Below are positions 9,613 to 22,527 of a DNA stretch of 64,000 nucleotides, piece by piece (the first letter of the stretch is position 1; each line of letters starts with the position of its first letter). The position numbers were made by a program, and so were the translations under genes. The DNA comes from Sipunculus nudus (lineage: Eukaryota; Annelida; Sipuncula; Golfingiida; Sipunculidae): positions 64,992,056 to 65,056,055 of the forward strand of contig CM049310.1 in the NCBI GenBank assembly GCA_026874595.1, written 5' to 3'. The notes under the pieces were generated by a model. It saw only the letters and a program-made list of their open reading frames with translations. It did no database searches and had not been told where the DNA came from.

Positions 9613-9804
9613 CAAAAACAAAAAAACTTTTATTCATTTTATTTTTATTTTTTATTACTGGATGTAATTGAATATCATGGTTTATTTATAAAAAAATAAG
9701 ATGCAATTCATTGGATGAAAAGAGATTTTATTAAATATATTGATACAGTTTATAACAGTTTGATATTTGATTTTTTTTAATTTATAGACAGACAATTTGT
9801 TACC

Positions 9805-11630
9805 TCAAATCTGTACTCATGGTCCAACATGCATGTATTTGGTGTTCTTAGACCCATTTTAGGGTGTATATCCATGATAACAAGATAATATTACCTTGTT
9901 CCCACCAGCAAACATTTCAAGCCCCCAGAAAGCTGATTTCAGCTGAGGACAGTATATGGCTTATTATACACAGGCAAATAGTGTTTTGGACCACCTCATC
10001 TCTACCAGACTCATCACACACACCTGGTTTGGCTATCATTGCAATCCATTTACACCCACTGGCTGGAATCTCAAAGCATTTGGTTCAAATCCCTCAGAAA
10101 AAAAATTAGGGCCAGTTTGAATTTCCAAATCTGGACACAGTGGACATAGTGATATACAGAAAAAATCCATTTTTCCCCTCAAATCTGTACTGATGGTCCC
10201 ACAAACCTGGTTTTGGTGTCATTAGGCCCAGTTTAGTGTGTATATACAGGGAAACAAGATAATATTACCCTGTTCCCACAAACAAAAATTTCATGCCCCC
10301 AGAAACCTGATTTCAGGCCAGTTTATGCTTATACACAGTCAAATAGGTTCTGGCCCCCCTCATCCCCACAAAACTCAACACACACTCCTGGTTTGGGTAT
10401 CATTGCAATCCATTTACACCCACTGGCTGGCATCACCAAGCATTTGGCTCAACTCCCTCAGAAAAAAAATTAGGGCCAGTTTGAATTTCCAAATCTGGAC
10501 ACAGTGAACATAGTGATATACAGAGAAAATCCATTTTCCCCCCTCAAATCTGTACTGATGGTCCCACAAACCTGGTTTTGGTGTCATTAGGCCCAGTTTA
10601 GGGTGTATATACAGGTAAACAAGATTATATTACCCTGTTCCCACATACAAAAATTTCATGCCCCCAGAAACCTGATTTCAGGCCAGTTTATGCTTATACA
10701 CAGTCAAATAGGTTCTGGCCCCCTTCATATCCACAAAACTCAACACACACTCCTGGTTTGGGTATCATTGCAATCCATTTACACCCACTGGCTGGCATCA
10801 CCAAGCATTTGGCTCAACTCCCTCAGAAAAAAAAATTAGGGCCAGTTTGAATTCCCAAATCTGGACACAGTGGACATAGTGATATACAGAAAAAATCCAT
10901 TTTTCCCCTCAAATCTGTACTGATGGTCCCACAAACCTGGTTTTGGTGTCATTAGGCCCAGTTTAGTGTGTATATACAGGGAAACAAGATAATATTACCC
11001 TGTTCCCACAAACAAAAATTTCATGCCCCCAGAAACCTGATTTCAGGCCAGTTTATGCTTATACACAGTCAGATAGGTTCTGGCCCCCCTCATCTCCACA
11101 AAACTCAACACACACACCTGGTTTGGTATCATTGCAATCCATTTACACCCACTGGCTGGTATCTCAAAGCATTTGGCTCAACTCCATCAGAAAAAAAATT
11201 AGGACCAGTTTGAATTTCCAAATCTGGACACAGTGAACATAGTGATATACAGATAAAATCCATTTTTCCCCCTCAAATCTGTACTGATGGTCCCACAAAC
11301 CTGGTTTTGGTGTCATTAGGCCCAGTTTAGGGTGTATATACAGGGAAACAAGAAAATATTACCCTGTTCCCACAAACAAAAATTTCATTCCCCCAGAAAC
11401 CTGATTTCAGGCCAGTTTATGCTTATACACAGTCAAATAGGTTCTGGCCCCCTTCATCTCCACCAGACTCTTCACAAACACCTGGCTTGGGTTTCATTGC
11501 AATCCATTCACACCCACTGGCTGGCATCTCCAAGCATATAGCTCAACTTCTTCAGAATAAAATATAGACCACTTTAAAGTTTATCAAATCTGGTCATAGT
11601 GGTTTATGCAGAAATCAATTGTTCTGATCT
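9805..11630. repeat. 365-bp tandem subarray, five copies
   Basis: Copy starts lie at about 9,805, 10,177, 10,542, 10,907 and 11,271, so periods are about 372, 365, 365 and 364 bp. The first copy is clearly diverged (GTACTCATGG, extra bases near 9,945) while the inner ones are close to identical, the usual pattern of homogenised centre and decaying edge. The right edge decays from about 11,540. Confidence 0.93.
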
Positions 11631-14205
11631 CAAATCTGAAATAGTGGTCATAGAACATTGGTTGGTTCTTGTATGATTTTATTCAATTTACAATCAATTT
11701 GCAGGAAAACCTGGCATTTTATTTTACTTCAATACACCAACAATAAACAATCTAAGGACAAGTGAACAGGCTACCATACATATCTTAGGGAAAGGAAAAC
11801 AGCAAAGGTTGTTTACATTGAGGACACATGGCAACCAGGTGGTTGGCGCTGGTCTGTGAAGCTTACGAAGCAGCAATCAAAGGAAGACGATAACAACACA
11901 ATAGAAGTCTTCTTCATGGGCCATCGCACACCCATAGAACACGGCTCAAACTGTCAAGTGTAATGCCCCTGCCGACATTTACTATCACATACTGCCGCCA
12001 CTTATGGTCACGGCAATAGGATGTACTTTTTTATTTGAAGAAAAAACGATCCCAGATTTGACGAAACTTACAATATAAACACATAATGTGACCGAGAGTG
12101 TTAGACGCTATCGAATGCTGAAAACTAAAGGTCTTCAGCATTAAAATAACAGAATTATAGGCGTATCTTTGAATGGTCCCATGTTCTAGTTTGACAAGAA
12201 ATGATGCGAGATATGACGAGATATTCAATTTTGTCACTTCAAACTAGTCAAGTGAATCTTGAACAATAGAAAAATAAAATCTCTGGCATTCAAATGACAG
12301 AGATATAGACATTTGTTCGAATTCTCGAATATTCTCGTTTGGCGGGAGATGGTACGAGATGTGGCGAGATATAAGTTATTATCTTGTTAAGCTCCCAAAA
12401 CGCAACAAAATGCTGAAAACTGCTCCTCTTTAGCCGAAAAGGTGACCAAGTTATATGCATTTCTGTGAAATCTCGTAATTTCTCGTTTGACGGAAAACAG
12501 AGCGAGATCCTACGAGACTTGCAATTAACTGCATTAGTGGCAAGGGAATGCTACCTCATGCAGAAAACTAGACACTTGTAGTATAAATATTAACAGAGAT
12601 AGAAGCAAAAAACTTATTATTTTCAGATTGCCAAGTTTTACCCCAAAACTTGCTTACCATGGTAACAGCAGCGCAAAGCTACATGTACGCAGGAATAAGC
12701 CGACGATCCTAGTTTCAGATAAGACAGTAAACATTGTGCCACGTTTAATATTTTTTTTGGTATTGCAGAAAAATGGTAAGTTGCAGTGTTTCCAGTACCA
12801 CGCCCCCTGGTGGCTAATTTCAAAAAATGAAAAAACAAGTTCGAGATAATACAGAAAAACAGAAAATATGTCACTTTTTGAACCTTAGCTGTAAAACTGC
12901 CACCTCTAAATCGTTTTTAATGAAATCTCGAAAAGTCTCATTTGACGACACATGGCACGAGATTTTGCGAGACTTACATTAATTTCGCATAGAGCATATT
13001 AAATGCTACGCATTGCAAAAAACTAGGCCTCTCTAACTTAAAAAATGAGAAATTTGGAGGGAAATTTTCGAATTTTCTGATTTTCCCCCCCAAAATACGT
13101 TACCATGGTAACCATTGACCGGAAAAATTTGCCAGCACTTGGAAAGCTAACATAGTGAGGAATAAAATGAGCTACAGATTATGCGGCTATGATTATTATT
13201 GACGAAGATATGAAGAAAATAAAGAATTTAGGTTTTTTGGTGACCCTGACCTTGACCTTTGACCGATCATGACCAAAAACAATAGGCTCCGAGGAGAACA
13301 GATCTTCCAGTTTATGTATAAGTTTCAGAGCGATTGCTTAAAAACTGTGGCCTCTAGCGCGTGTACATACAGACAAACAGACAGACAAACAAACAAACTA
13401 GACGACCATAGGTCGAGAGCTTGCCGGACTTAAATGACAGACAAATGGAGAAACAGGACAAACTGACGGTTTTCTATCAATTGAATGACTTTTAAAGCGA
13501 TTGCTGGAACGTTTGGCCTGTTGAACGACATATATCACACAAAAGAACATGAAATCAGACATAGCTCAAAACAGACAAATATACTGACACACCTGAGAAA
13601 ACAGACTACAAGTGAAGGTAGAGTTTATAATGTCGGAGATATGGCCAAAAAATGATATGGTGTGGAGGCTCTACCGCAGCATCCCCTAGCGGCCATATCC
13701 CAAAAATTAAAAAATTTCTTTTGAGATATTATTGTAAGAAATGTTCCAAAATGTATATATTATTGTAAGAGATGTTCCAATTCCAAAAGGATTCCTTCAA
13801 AACTGTGGCCTGAAGATTGCTAACTGTAAGACGCAAGATCCAGCAATCAGGCGAAAATGAGGATCACTGACAAACAAACAGACATACTGAAAAACTGTGG
13901 CCTGAAGATTGCTAACTGTAAGACGCAAGATCCAGCAAGCAGGTGAAATAGAGGATCACTGACAAACAGACAGACATACTGAAAAAGTGACACAAGAATA
14001 AGACCAGATGACTAACTCAGATTATGGAGAAGATTCAAAGGAAGACAATAAGTCATAGTGTTTGTAATTGAAGTTTATAGTTTTGTAGATATGGCAAAGA
14101 AATATATATAGGGGAGAGGCGAGTGCAACGCCCCCTATTGGCAATATCCAGAAAATGAATAATCTGTTTCGAGATATTACTGTAAGATGTAAGATGTAAT
14201 AGTTT

Positions 14206-15447
14206 AACAAGTGACCCATGGGTCATGACGCTCAGCTGCCAAGCATGACCTGCCACATCATGGGCTGAGATTCACAACTTCCAGTCACATTTTGAAGAAC
14301 CAATTTGCCAATATTTTGAAATTTTCTACGACAACAGAAATATACATCACCTATGTCTGGTTAAAACACAGTGACTTGATGGTCTTAGGACAAATGAATG
14401 ATTGTTAAGCTATCGGTAACTATTCCCATAGCTTGCTTGATACCTGTCAGTCTCAAAAGAAACAACAAAAAGGGCAAATATAAGATCAAAATATATAGCA
14501 AAAATCAAGGAAATCCATGCAAGAATTATTGAGAAACGGGTGCTTATAAATATGAAGTTTGAACCAAATTGAGTGATGCATAGATATGGCATATGTGAAA
14601 GACTGAAGGTTTGGGTTGAACAGTTTCACTTGCAAAATGTTCACAACCATTTAGAATAATTAAGTAATGTGACCTTGACCTTTGACCTTTTGAACTCGAC
14701 ATCGATAGGCTTCTTCCCCTATTGGTAGGTCAGCCATATATGACAAATGGAAGGTATAGATTGAAAAGTTTCCTGAAAATGACTCCACACAAAAAGTGGG
14801 TGCAGTGAACTTCACCTTTGACCTCAAATTCAACAGGTCTGTTCCCCTGTTGGCAGAGAAGCGATATCAGTGCTGGGAAGTTTGGAATGAAATGTCTAGC
14901 TTGAAATGTTTTCACAACCTTTTAAAAAAATTGGATCCTGTGACCCTGATCTTTGATCTTGTGACCTAAAAATCTATAGGATTCTTCTCCCTCTTAGAAG
15001 GTGAAATATATGTAAAAATTCAAAGAATTGGGATGAAAGATTTGGCTTAAAATGCATCCACAGGCATTAAATAAAGGGACTCCTGTGACCTTGACCTTTG
15101 ACCTGTTGACTTCAAAATAATTATGGTTCTTCCCCTGTTGGTAGATGAGCTGTATGTGAAAGATGGAAGTTTTTGGATGAAAATTTTAGCTAAAAGAATT
15201 ATTTCTGGGGGGTGCATACACCCTGTAACTTCGAGAATATAGGTCAGTGACCTAATTTCAGGTTTGCAAGGAGATCATTTTAGAACCTCTAAGACTACAT
15301 AGGGTTCATGACCCTAGCCCGTACAGTTACGATTTGTGCCCTGCTAACAGACGGACGGCCGGTCAGCAGGATGGACAGATGGAAGGACGACGGACAAAGA
15401 CCCATCGCTATAGCCCAGCATGACTGAAAGTCAGCTGAGCTAAAAAT
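14206..15447 (-). mobile_element. Same inserted element, unit 2 copy
   Basis: Identical position and boundaries within the unit, so it was amplified with the macrosatellite and not inserted independently. Confidence 0.78.
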
Positions 15448-16280
15448 GATCCTTTCAAAACGGTGGCCTGTAGAATGCTATCAGTGAGACTCAAGAACCA
15501 AAAAGCCGGCGAATTTGAGGACAACTGACAAACAAACAGACAAACTTACAAAGGGACACAAGATGGAGACAAGATGACTTAATCAGGTTATGGAGAAGAC
15601 TCAGAGGAAGAAAATAAGCTATAGTTTATGTAATTGAGGCTTATAATTTTGGAGATATGGCCAAATAATGATATACTGGATATGTTCGACTGCAGCGCCC
15701 TCTAGTGGACATATCCTGAAGACGACAAATGCGTTTCGTGATATTAGTGTATGACATAAGATGTAATAGTTTCAAAAGGATTCGTCCACATATCTGACTT
15801 GTTGATTGCTATATCTAAAGTGCAAAAACTAGCAAGCAGGCGAATATGAGGATAAATGACAAACAGACAGACATACTGACAAAGTGACACTAGATGGACA
15901 CCAGGTGACTTGACAATGTTTTGAAGAAGACCAAGAGAAAGAAAATAAGCTAAAGTTTGTGTAATATAGGTTTACTCTTACGGAAATATGTTCAAAAACT
16001 GATTTTTTTGGAAGGGTCAAGTGCAGCGCCCCCTAGCGGCCATTTTTGAGATATTAGTATAATACATAAGATGAAGGAACAAACATACACGGGTGACCAA
16101 CATGCTTTCGAAAATCGAAGATTTCCGGCAAGTAATACAAGTAATAAAGTCCGGACTGTGCCTCCAACATGTATGATAATAGATAGGGCCCGGAAAGGCC
16201 GACACGCAACGCTGCACACGCCGCCTGCCCACCGTAAGGACCCTGTCGCCACTTGCGGCAATTGCACGTGTCTTCGTGGT

Positions 16281-18417
16281 ATGTATCAGTTTCAAAAGGA
16301 TGCCTGCATATCTGTGGCCTATAGGGCATGTCACCGTGAAATCGCGAAATCTCATTCGACGAGAAACGGTGCGAGATTTTGCAAGATTTTTGGTTGGATC
16401 ACCGAGAACTCACCAAGGGCTACAAGATGCAAAAATTTTGACCTCTCTAGCATAAAAACTGACAGAGTTAGAAGCTGAAAACTGCATATTTTCAAAATTC
16501 AAAGGTTTTACCCCAAAAATAGAGAAATCTGGCAATAGCGCACTTTGGCACCTATGCGCAAAAATAAGCCCATGGACCCTAGTTTAAGGTGCTGTGATGG
16601 AAATGGCCCAATGTTTAATAGTTCTGGAGGTATAGCACCAAAACAAATTTTCATGTTTTTTCATCTGCAACGCCCCCTGGCGGCCATTTCCAAAATCTGA
16701 AAAACCCGTTTCGAGATATTCTTATGTTACATAAAATATCTCAGAATCAGTAAAATTGCTGCAAATTTGAAAAATATCACGAAATTCCATGATTTCTCCC
16801 CAAAATAGCGTAACCATGGTAACAGCGAAATGAGGCAATTTTGCAGTGTTGGAAGTGGCCATGCAGTGGCAAATAAAACGGGCTACAGATTAGGTGCCTA
16901 CGGCTATTTTTGACGAAGGTATGAAGAAAAAACCGTTTTTGAGCTTTTTGGTGACCCTGACCTTGACCCTTGACCGATCATGACCAAAAACAATAGGCTC
17001 CGAGAAGAACCGATTATACACTCTATCTATAAGTATCAGGACGATTGGTGCAAAATTGTGGCCTGTAGAGCGGGGACATACAAACAAACAAACAAACGGA
17101 ACTGATCAACATACTTGTCGAAATCTCTGATTCCGGCAAGCAATAAACTATAACGCGACAGAAATGGCAAACCGGCCCGCAAAGAGTGCCTGTGGTAACT
17201 TATTTTATACGGCGAACGCTATAATTTTTGCAGTCACGGGAAAGCGTGTCTGTCTTTCATACTAAAACGCGTGCATGCATGCGTGATGGCATATGTATTT
17301 GTGCATGCGGGTTTTAATTTTTACAAAGTTGCTAAAATTTGCGGGGACCGTGTATGATTAAACAAAAGAGGTCATGGGCAGAAAGGCCATGAAACGCCAA
17401 TTCATATGGTGTACAGTTTATGTACCTAAAATGTGTAGTTTTGGAGATATGGTTAAACAATTATAGTAGGTACGGGGTTGCAGTGCAGCGCCCCCTAGCG
17501 GTAATTTTCCAAAAACTGAACAATTGCTTTCGAGATATTAGTGTATGACGTAACATGTATCAGTTTCAAAAGGATGCCTGCATATCTGTGGCCTATAGGG
17601 CATGTCACCGTGAAATCGCGAAATCTCATTCGACGAGAAACGGTGCGAGATTTTGCAAGATTTTTGGTTGGATCACCGAGAACTCACCAAGGGCTACAAG
17701 ATGCAAAAATTTTGACCTCTCTAGCATAAAAACTGACAGAGTTAGAAGCTGAAAACTGCATATTTTCAAAATTCAAAGGTTTTACCCCAAAAATAGAGAA
17801 ATCTGGCAATAGCGCACTTTGGCACCTATGCGCAAAAATAAGCCCATGGACCCTAGTTTAAGGTGCTGTGATGGAAATGGCCCAATGTTTAATAGTTCTG
17901 GAGGTATAGCACCAAAACAAATTTTCATGTTTTTTCATCTGCAACGCCCCCTGGCGGCCATTTCCAAAATCTGAAAAACCCGTTTCGAGATATTCTTATG
18001 TTACATAAAATATTTCAGAATCAGTAAAATTGCTGCAAATTTGAAAAATATCACGAAATTCCATGATTTCTCCCCAAAATAGCGTAACCATGGTAACAGC
18101 GAAATGAGGCAATTTTGCAGTGTTGGAAGTGGCCATGCAGTGGCAAATAAAACGGGCTACAGATTAGGTGCCTACGGCTATTTTTGACGAAGGTATGAAG
18201 AAAAAACCGTTTTTGAGCTTTTTGGTGACCCTGACCTTGACCCTTGACCGATCATGACCAAAAACAATAGGCTCCGAGAAGAACCGATTATACACTCTAT
18301 CTATAAGTATCAGGACGATTGGTGCAAAATTGTGGCCTGTAGAGCGGGGACATACAGACAAACAAACAAACGGAACTGATCAACATACTTGTCGAAATCT
18401 CTGATTCCGGCAAGCAA
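16281..18417. repeat. 1,274-bp tandem repeat, 1.7 copies (unit 2)
   Basis: Same two copies and the same diagnostic bases as in unit 1. Confidence 0.95.
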
Positions 18418-20701
18418 CAAACAGACAAACAGACTAGACGACCTGAGGTCGAACGCTTGCCGGAAGTGACCGGAAATAAGACAGCGAAATAGATAGACAG
18501 TTACTAGGCAGACAGACAGGGAACATTTGGATCTGATCAAATGAAAAACCTCTATCATGGGGAAAATAGTAGCACATATGAATAAGGTCTTGCTGATTTT
18601 CAAAAGTCAAAGAGGAGTAGACAGAGAGACAGACAGAGAGACAGACAGACAGACGGATAGAGAGACATTAATAGTGTTATTATTAGTAGCCATCCTATAC
18701 AGGATAATCCATTTTTGGACAGAAATAAAAATAATGGAAGTCCAACTGAATCCTTGGCAGTTCTCCTATTCTTGAGTGCTGGAAATAAGAAAAGCACTGA
18801 AAATGAAACTTGAAGAGTTGAACGTCCAGAATGCCGAAATGCAAGCGAAGCCGCGTTCGTGTTAGACAGAGACCCGACCTCTGGGTAAGGGAGACGTGAC
18901 CTTTCATTCCTGGACAAATAGGTCGGCCTGAGGACATCTTCAAGTCTGATGATGGCTTAAATTAGGGCTGTCCTTGAAGAAAAAAGGCAGTCGGTCAGCC
19001 TGCGTCCGGGAATTATAAAATTCCAAGAAGTCCTGCCCATCACGGATTAACTGTAATGTCCCCTTGGTGTAGGTTATCTGTAATGTGAAATTTAATATAT
19101 TTTAAAAATTGGAATCTTTGGTTAAAAAAGGAGAGACTTTTAAGGAGTCTGAAGTGGTAAGTAATAAGATAAAAAAATTTGAGGCCCTAGTTCCGTGGTG
19201 GTATAGGACTTCATATATAAAAATATATTCTGGCATGAGAGAGGGGTGCTGTCAAATTTTTTGGCGCCTGCCGCACGTTTGTGAATAAAACGGTACACTT
19301 GACACGGGCGCGATGGAAATTTAAGAGGAAAGGTAGTAATCCCAAGCCGTAGTTGAGTTGTTTTGACCCCAGAGTTTGCAGTCCTAGCTGAAATAGGCAT
19401 GGGACGGGCTCTTTTTAAAACCCGGAACGCCAGAAGAGGCTGGAGATTGAATGAAGGATTGGGCCATTTTTTTATCCGAAAAACCTGGGAATTGACAATT
19501 AAAAAAAATGACAGGGACCTTCTTAGCCCGTTCCAGCTCAGGGAACGGTCATTAGAATATTGTCGGGAATCCATATTATCCTACCTGTGGGCTGGGACGG
19601 TCCAGAAAACCGCAATTATCGAGTATCCATAAAATTGTATGTCAATTTTTGTCATTAATAAATACATATACATCTATAACGCGGACAGCTGGAGAATTCG
19701 CGGAGAATTCATCATGATGATATTATTAAATGTGAGCAAAGGTACAATTTATGTTTTGTATCATATTTCCTTAAGAACCTGTAAATTTGATATCCTGCAT
19801 GGTTTTGTTACGGTTTGCACAGTAAACTGTTGAAAAAATATATAGTGTTTAGCGTTTTCGTCTGATGTAAGATCGGTAGTCAATGTTAGCTGGTGATCCA
19901 GATTGGTGTTAGTGGCAGTCCCACATTGTTTGCGCTGGTTATTATTTCGGTAATTTAACAGTGAATAAATGTCTTTAGAGTAATATAGTGGTAGATTTTA
20001 AATGATTTTAACGTGTAATTAAAAGTATCATTGCATATAAAATCTCTCCGTGAATTGTCCGGGAATTCCCCGCGTTTACATATAAACGCATTTACCAGCC
20101 GTATGAAAGTTTTTGTCCGCTTTCATAATGTTTGCCGTGCCCCGGACACAAATTTAAGACGAGATGGACTAAACCCCGCCCCTGTAGGATTGTTTGGACT
20201 CTGAAGAAACGAACCCTCGCAGGAAATGCGGTGGGACGGGCTCTTTCTTATTCGATGAACGCTCGAAAAGAGTGGTGAATGATTGAAAAAATAGGGTCAT
20301 TTTCACTGTCATCTTGAATAACGGAATAAATATTTTTTTAAAAATTCATAGAGACTTGGTCATCCAATAACAGCAGAAAAAAATGTTCTTTCAAATGTTG
20401 TGTGGTGTCCATTGTACCCTCGCCCACCGCCTGGATCCAAAGAGAAGCCTGGATTTTACTGCAAAAAAAAAACACAAACACCCCCCCCCCCCCCAAAAAA
20501 AAAAAAAAACAAAAACAAAAAAACTTTTATTCATTTTATTTTTATTTTTTATTACTGGATGTAATTGAATATCATGGTTTATTTATAAAAAAATAAGATG
20601 CAATTCATTGGATGAAAAGAGATTTTATTAAATATATTGATACAGTTTATAACAGTTTGATATTTGATTTTTTTTAATTTATAGACAGACAATTTGTTAC
20701 C

Positions 20702-22527
20702 TCAAATCTGTACTCATGGTCCAACATGCATGTATTTGGTGTTCTTAGACCCATTTTAGGGTGTATATCCATGATAACAAGATAATATTACCTTGTTCCC
20801 ACCAGCAAACATTTCAAGCCCCCAGAAAGCTGATTTCAGCTGAGGACAGTATATGGCTTATTATACACAGGCAAATAGTGTTTTGGACCACCTCATCTCT
20901 ACCAGACTCATCACACACACCTGGTTTGGCTATCATTGCAATCCATTTACACCCACTGGCTGGAATCTCAAAGCATTTGGTTCAAATCCCTCAGAAAAAA
21001 AATTAGGGCCAGTTTGAATTTCCAAATCTGGACACAGTGGACATAGTGATATACAGAAAAAATCCATTTTTCCCCTCAAATCTGTACTGATGGTCCCACA
21101 AACCTGGTTTTGGTGTCATTAGGCCCAGTTTAGTGTGTATATACAGGGAAACAAGATAATATTACCCTGTTCCCACAAACAAAAATTTCATGCCCCCAGA
21201 AACCTGATTTCAGGCCAGTTTATGCTTATACACAGTCAAATAGGTTCTGGCCCCCCTCATCCCCACAAAACTCAACACACACTCCTGGTTTGGGTATCAT
21301 TGCAATCCATTTACACCCACTGGCTGGCATCACCAAGCATTTGGCTCAACTCCCTCAGAAAAAAAATTAGGGCCAGTTTGAATTTCCAAATCTGGACACA
21401 GTGAACATAGTGATATACAGAGAAAATCCATTTTCCCCCCTCAAATCTGTACTGATGGTCCCACAAACCTGGTTTTGGTGTCATTAGGCCCAGTTTAGGG
21501 TGTATATACAGGTAAACAAGATTATATTACCCTGTTCCCACATACAAAAATTTCATGCCCCCAGAAACCTGATTTCAGGCCAGTTTATGCTTATACACAG
21601 TCAAATAGGTTCTGGCCCCCTTCATATCCACAAAACTCAACACACACTCCTGGTTTGGGTATCATTGCAATCCATTTACACCCACTGGCTGGCATCACCA
21701 AGCATTTGGCTCAACTCCCTCAGAAAAAAAAATTAGGGCCAGTTTGAATTCCCAAATCTGGACACAGTGGACATAGTGATATACAGAAAAAATCCATTTT
21801 TCCCCTCAAATCTGTACTGATGGTCCCACAAACCTGGTTTTGGTGTCATTAGGCCCAGTTTAGTGTGTATATACAGGGAAACAAGATAATATTACCCTGT
21901 TCCCACAAACAAAAATTTCATGCCCCCAGAAACCTGATTTCAGGCCAGTTTATGCTTATACACAGTCAGATAGGTTCTGGCCCCCCTCATCTCCACAAAA
22001 CTCAACACACACACCTGGTTTGGTATCATTGCAATCCATTTACACCCACTGGCTGGTATCTCAAAGCATTTGGCTCAACTCCATCAGAAAAAAAATTAGG
22101 ACCAGTTTGAATTTCCAAATCTGGACACAGTGAACATAGTGATATACAGATAAAATCCATTTTTCCCCCTCAAATCTGTACTGATGGTCCCACAAACCTG
22201 GTTTTGGTGTCATTAGGCCCAGTTTAGGGTGTATATACAGGGAAACAAGAAAATATTACCCTGTTCCCACAAACAAAAATTTCATTCCCCCAGAAACCTG
22301 ATTTCAGGCCAGTTTATGCTTATACACAGTCAAATAGGTTCTGGCCCCCTTCATCTCCACCAGACTCTTCACAAACACCTGGCTTGGGTTTCATTGCAAT
22401 CCATTCACACCCACTGGCTGGCATCTCCAAGCATATAGCTCAACTTCTTCAGAATAAAATATAGACCACTTTAAAGTTTATCAAATCTGGTCATAGTGGT
22501 TTATGCAGAAATCAATTGTTCTGATCT
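20702..22527. repeat. 365-bp tandem subarray, second full set
   Basis: Same five-copy structure, with the diverged first copy, as at 9,805-11,630. No copy-number change was seen between the sets. Confidence 0.92.

Larger units (their letters stand above)
7521..9804. other. Unit-specific 2.3-kb segment, non-coding
   Basis: Present in units 1-3 (also 18,418-20,701 and 29,315-31,599) and absent from unit 4. It begins with a GACC-TGA-GGTC hairpin and CGCTTGCCGG (7,539-7,565), the same end motif as at 2,505-2,530. It has a perfect GGAATT-ATAA-AATTCC hairpin at 8,112-8,127. Two diverged paralogous blocks begin GGGACGGGCTCTTT at 8,504 and 9,336. A 144-codon minus-strand frame (8,243-8,677) has no recognisable motif and I do not call it a gene. 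Confidence 0.6.
1..10897. repeat. Macrosatellite unit 1
   Basis: Reference copy for the other units (offsets +10,897, +21,794, +32,692). Unit boundaries are arbitrary because the array is circularly permutable; this one starts where the window starts, inside the 365-bp subarray. Layout: 365-bp repeats to 733, spacer to 1,138, 148-bp monomers to 1,730, motif module to 2,376, 330-bp monomers with an inserted element to about 5,160, GC-richer patch to 5,383, 1,274-bp repeat to 7,520, unit-specific sequence to 9,804, then 365-bp repeats again. It carries T at 9,355 where units 2 and 3 have C. Confidence 0.95.
10898..21794. repeat. Macrosatellite unit 2
   Basis: Direct copy of unit 1 at the same length. 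A private substitution at 12,188 (A in place of the C found at 1,291 and in units 3 and 4) breaks one TCTCG motif in a 148-bp monomer. The 14-C/15-A homopolymer has the same length as in unit 1. Confidence 0.95.
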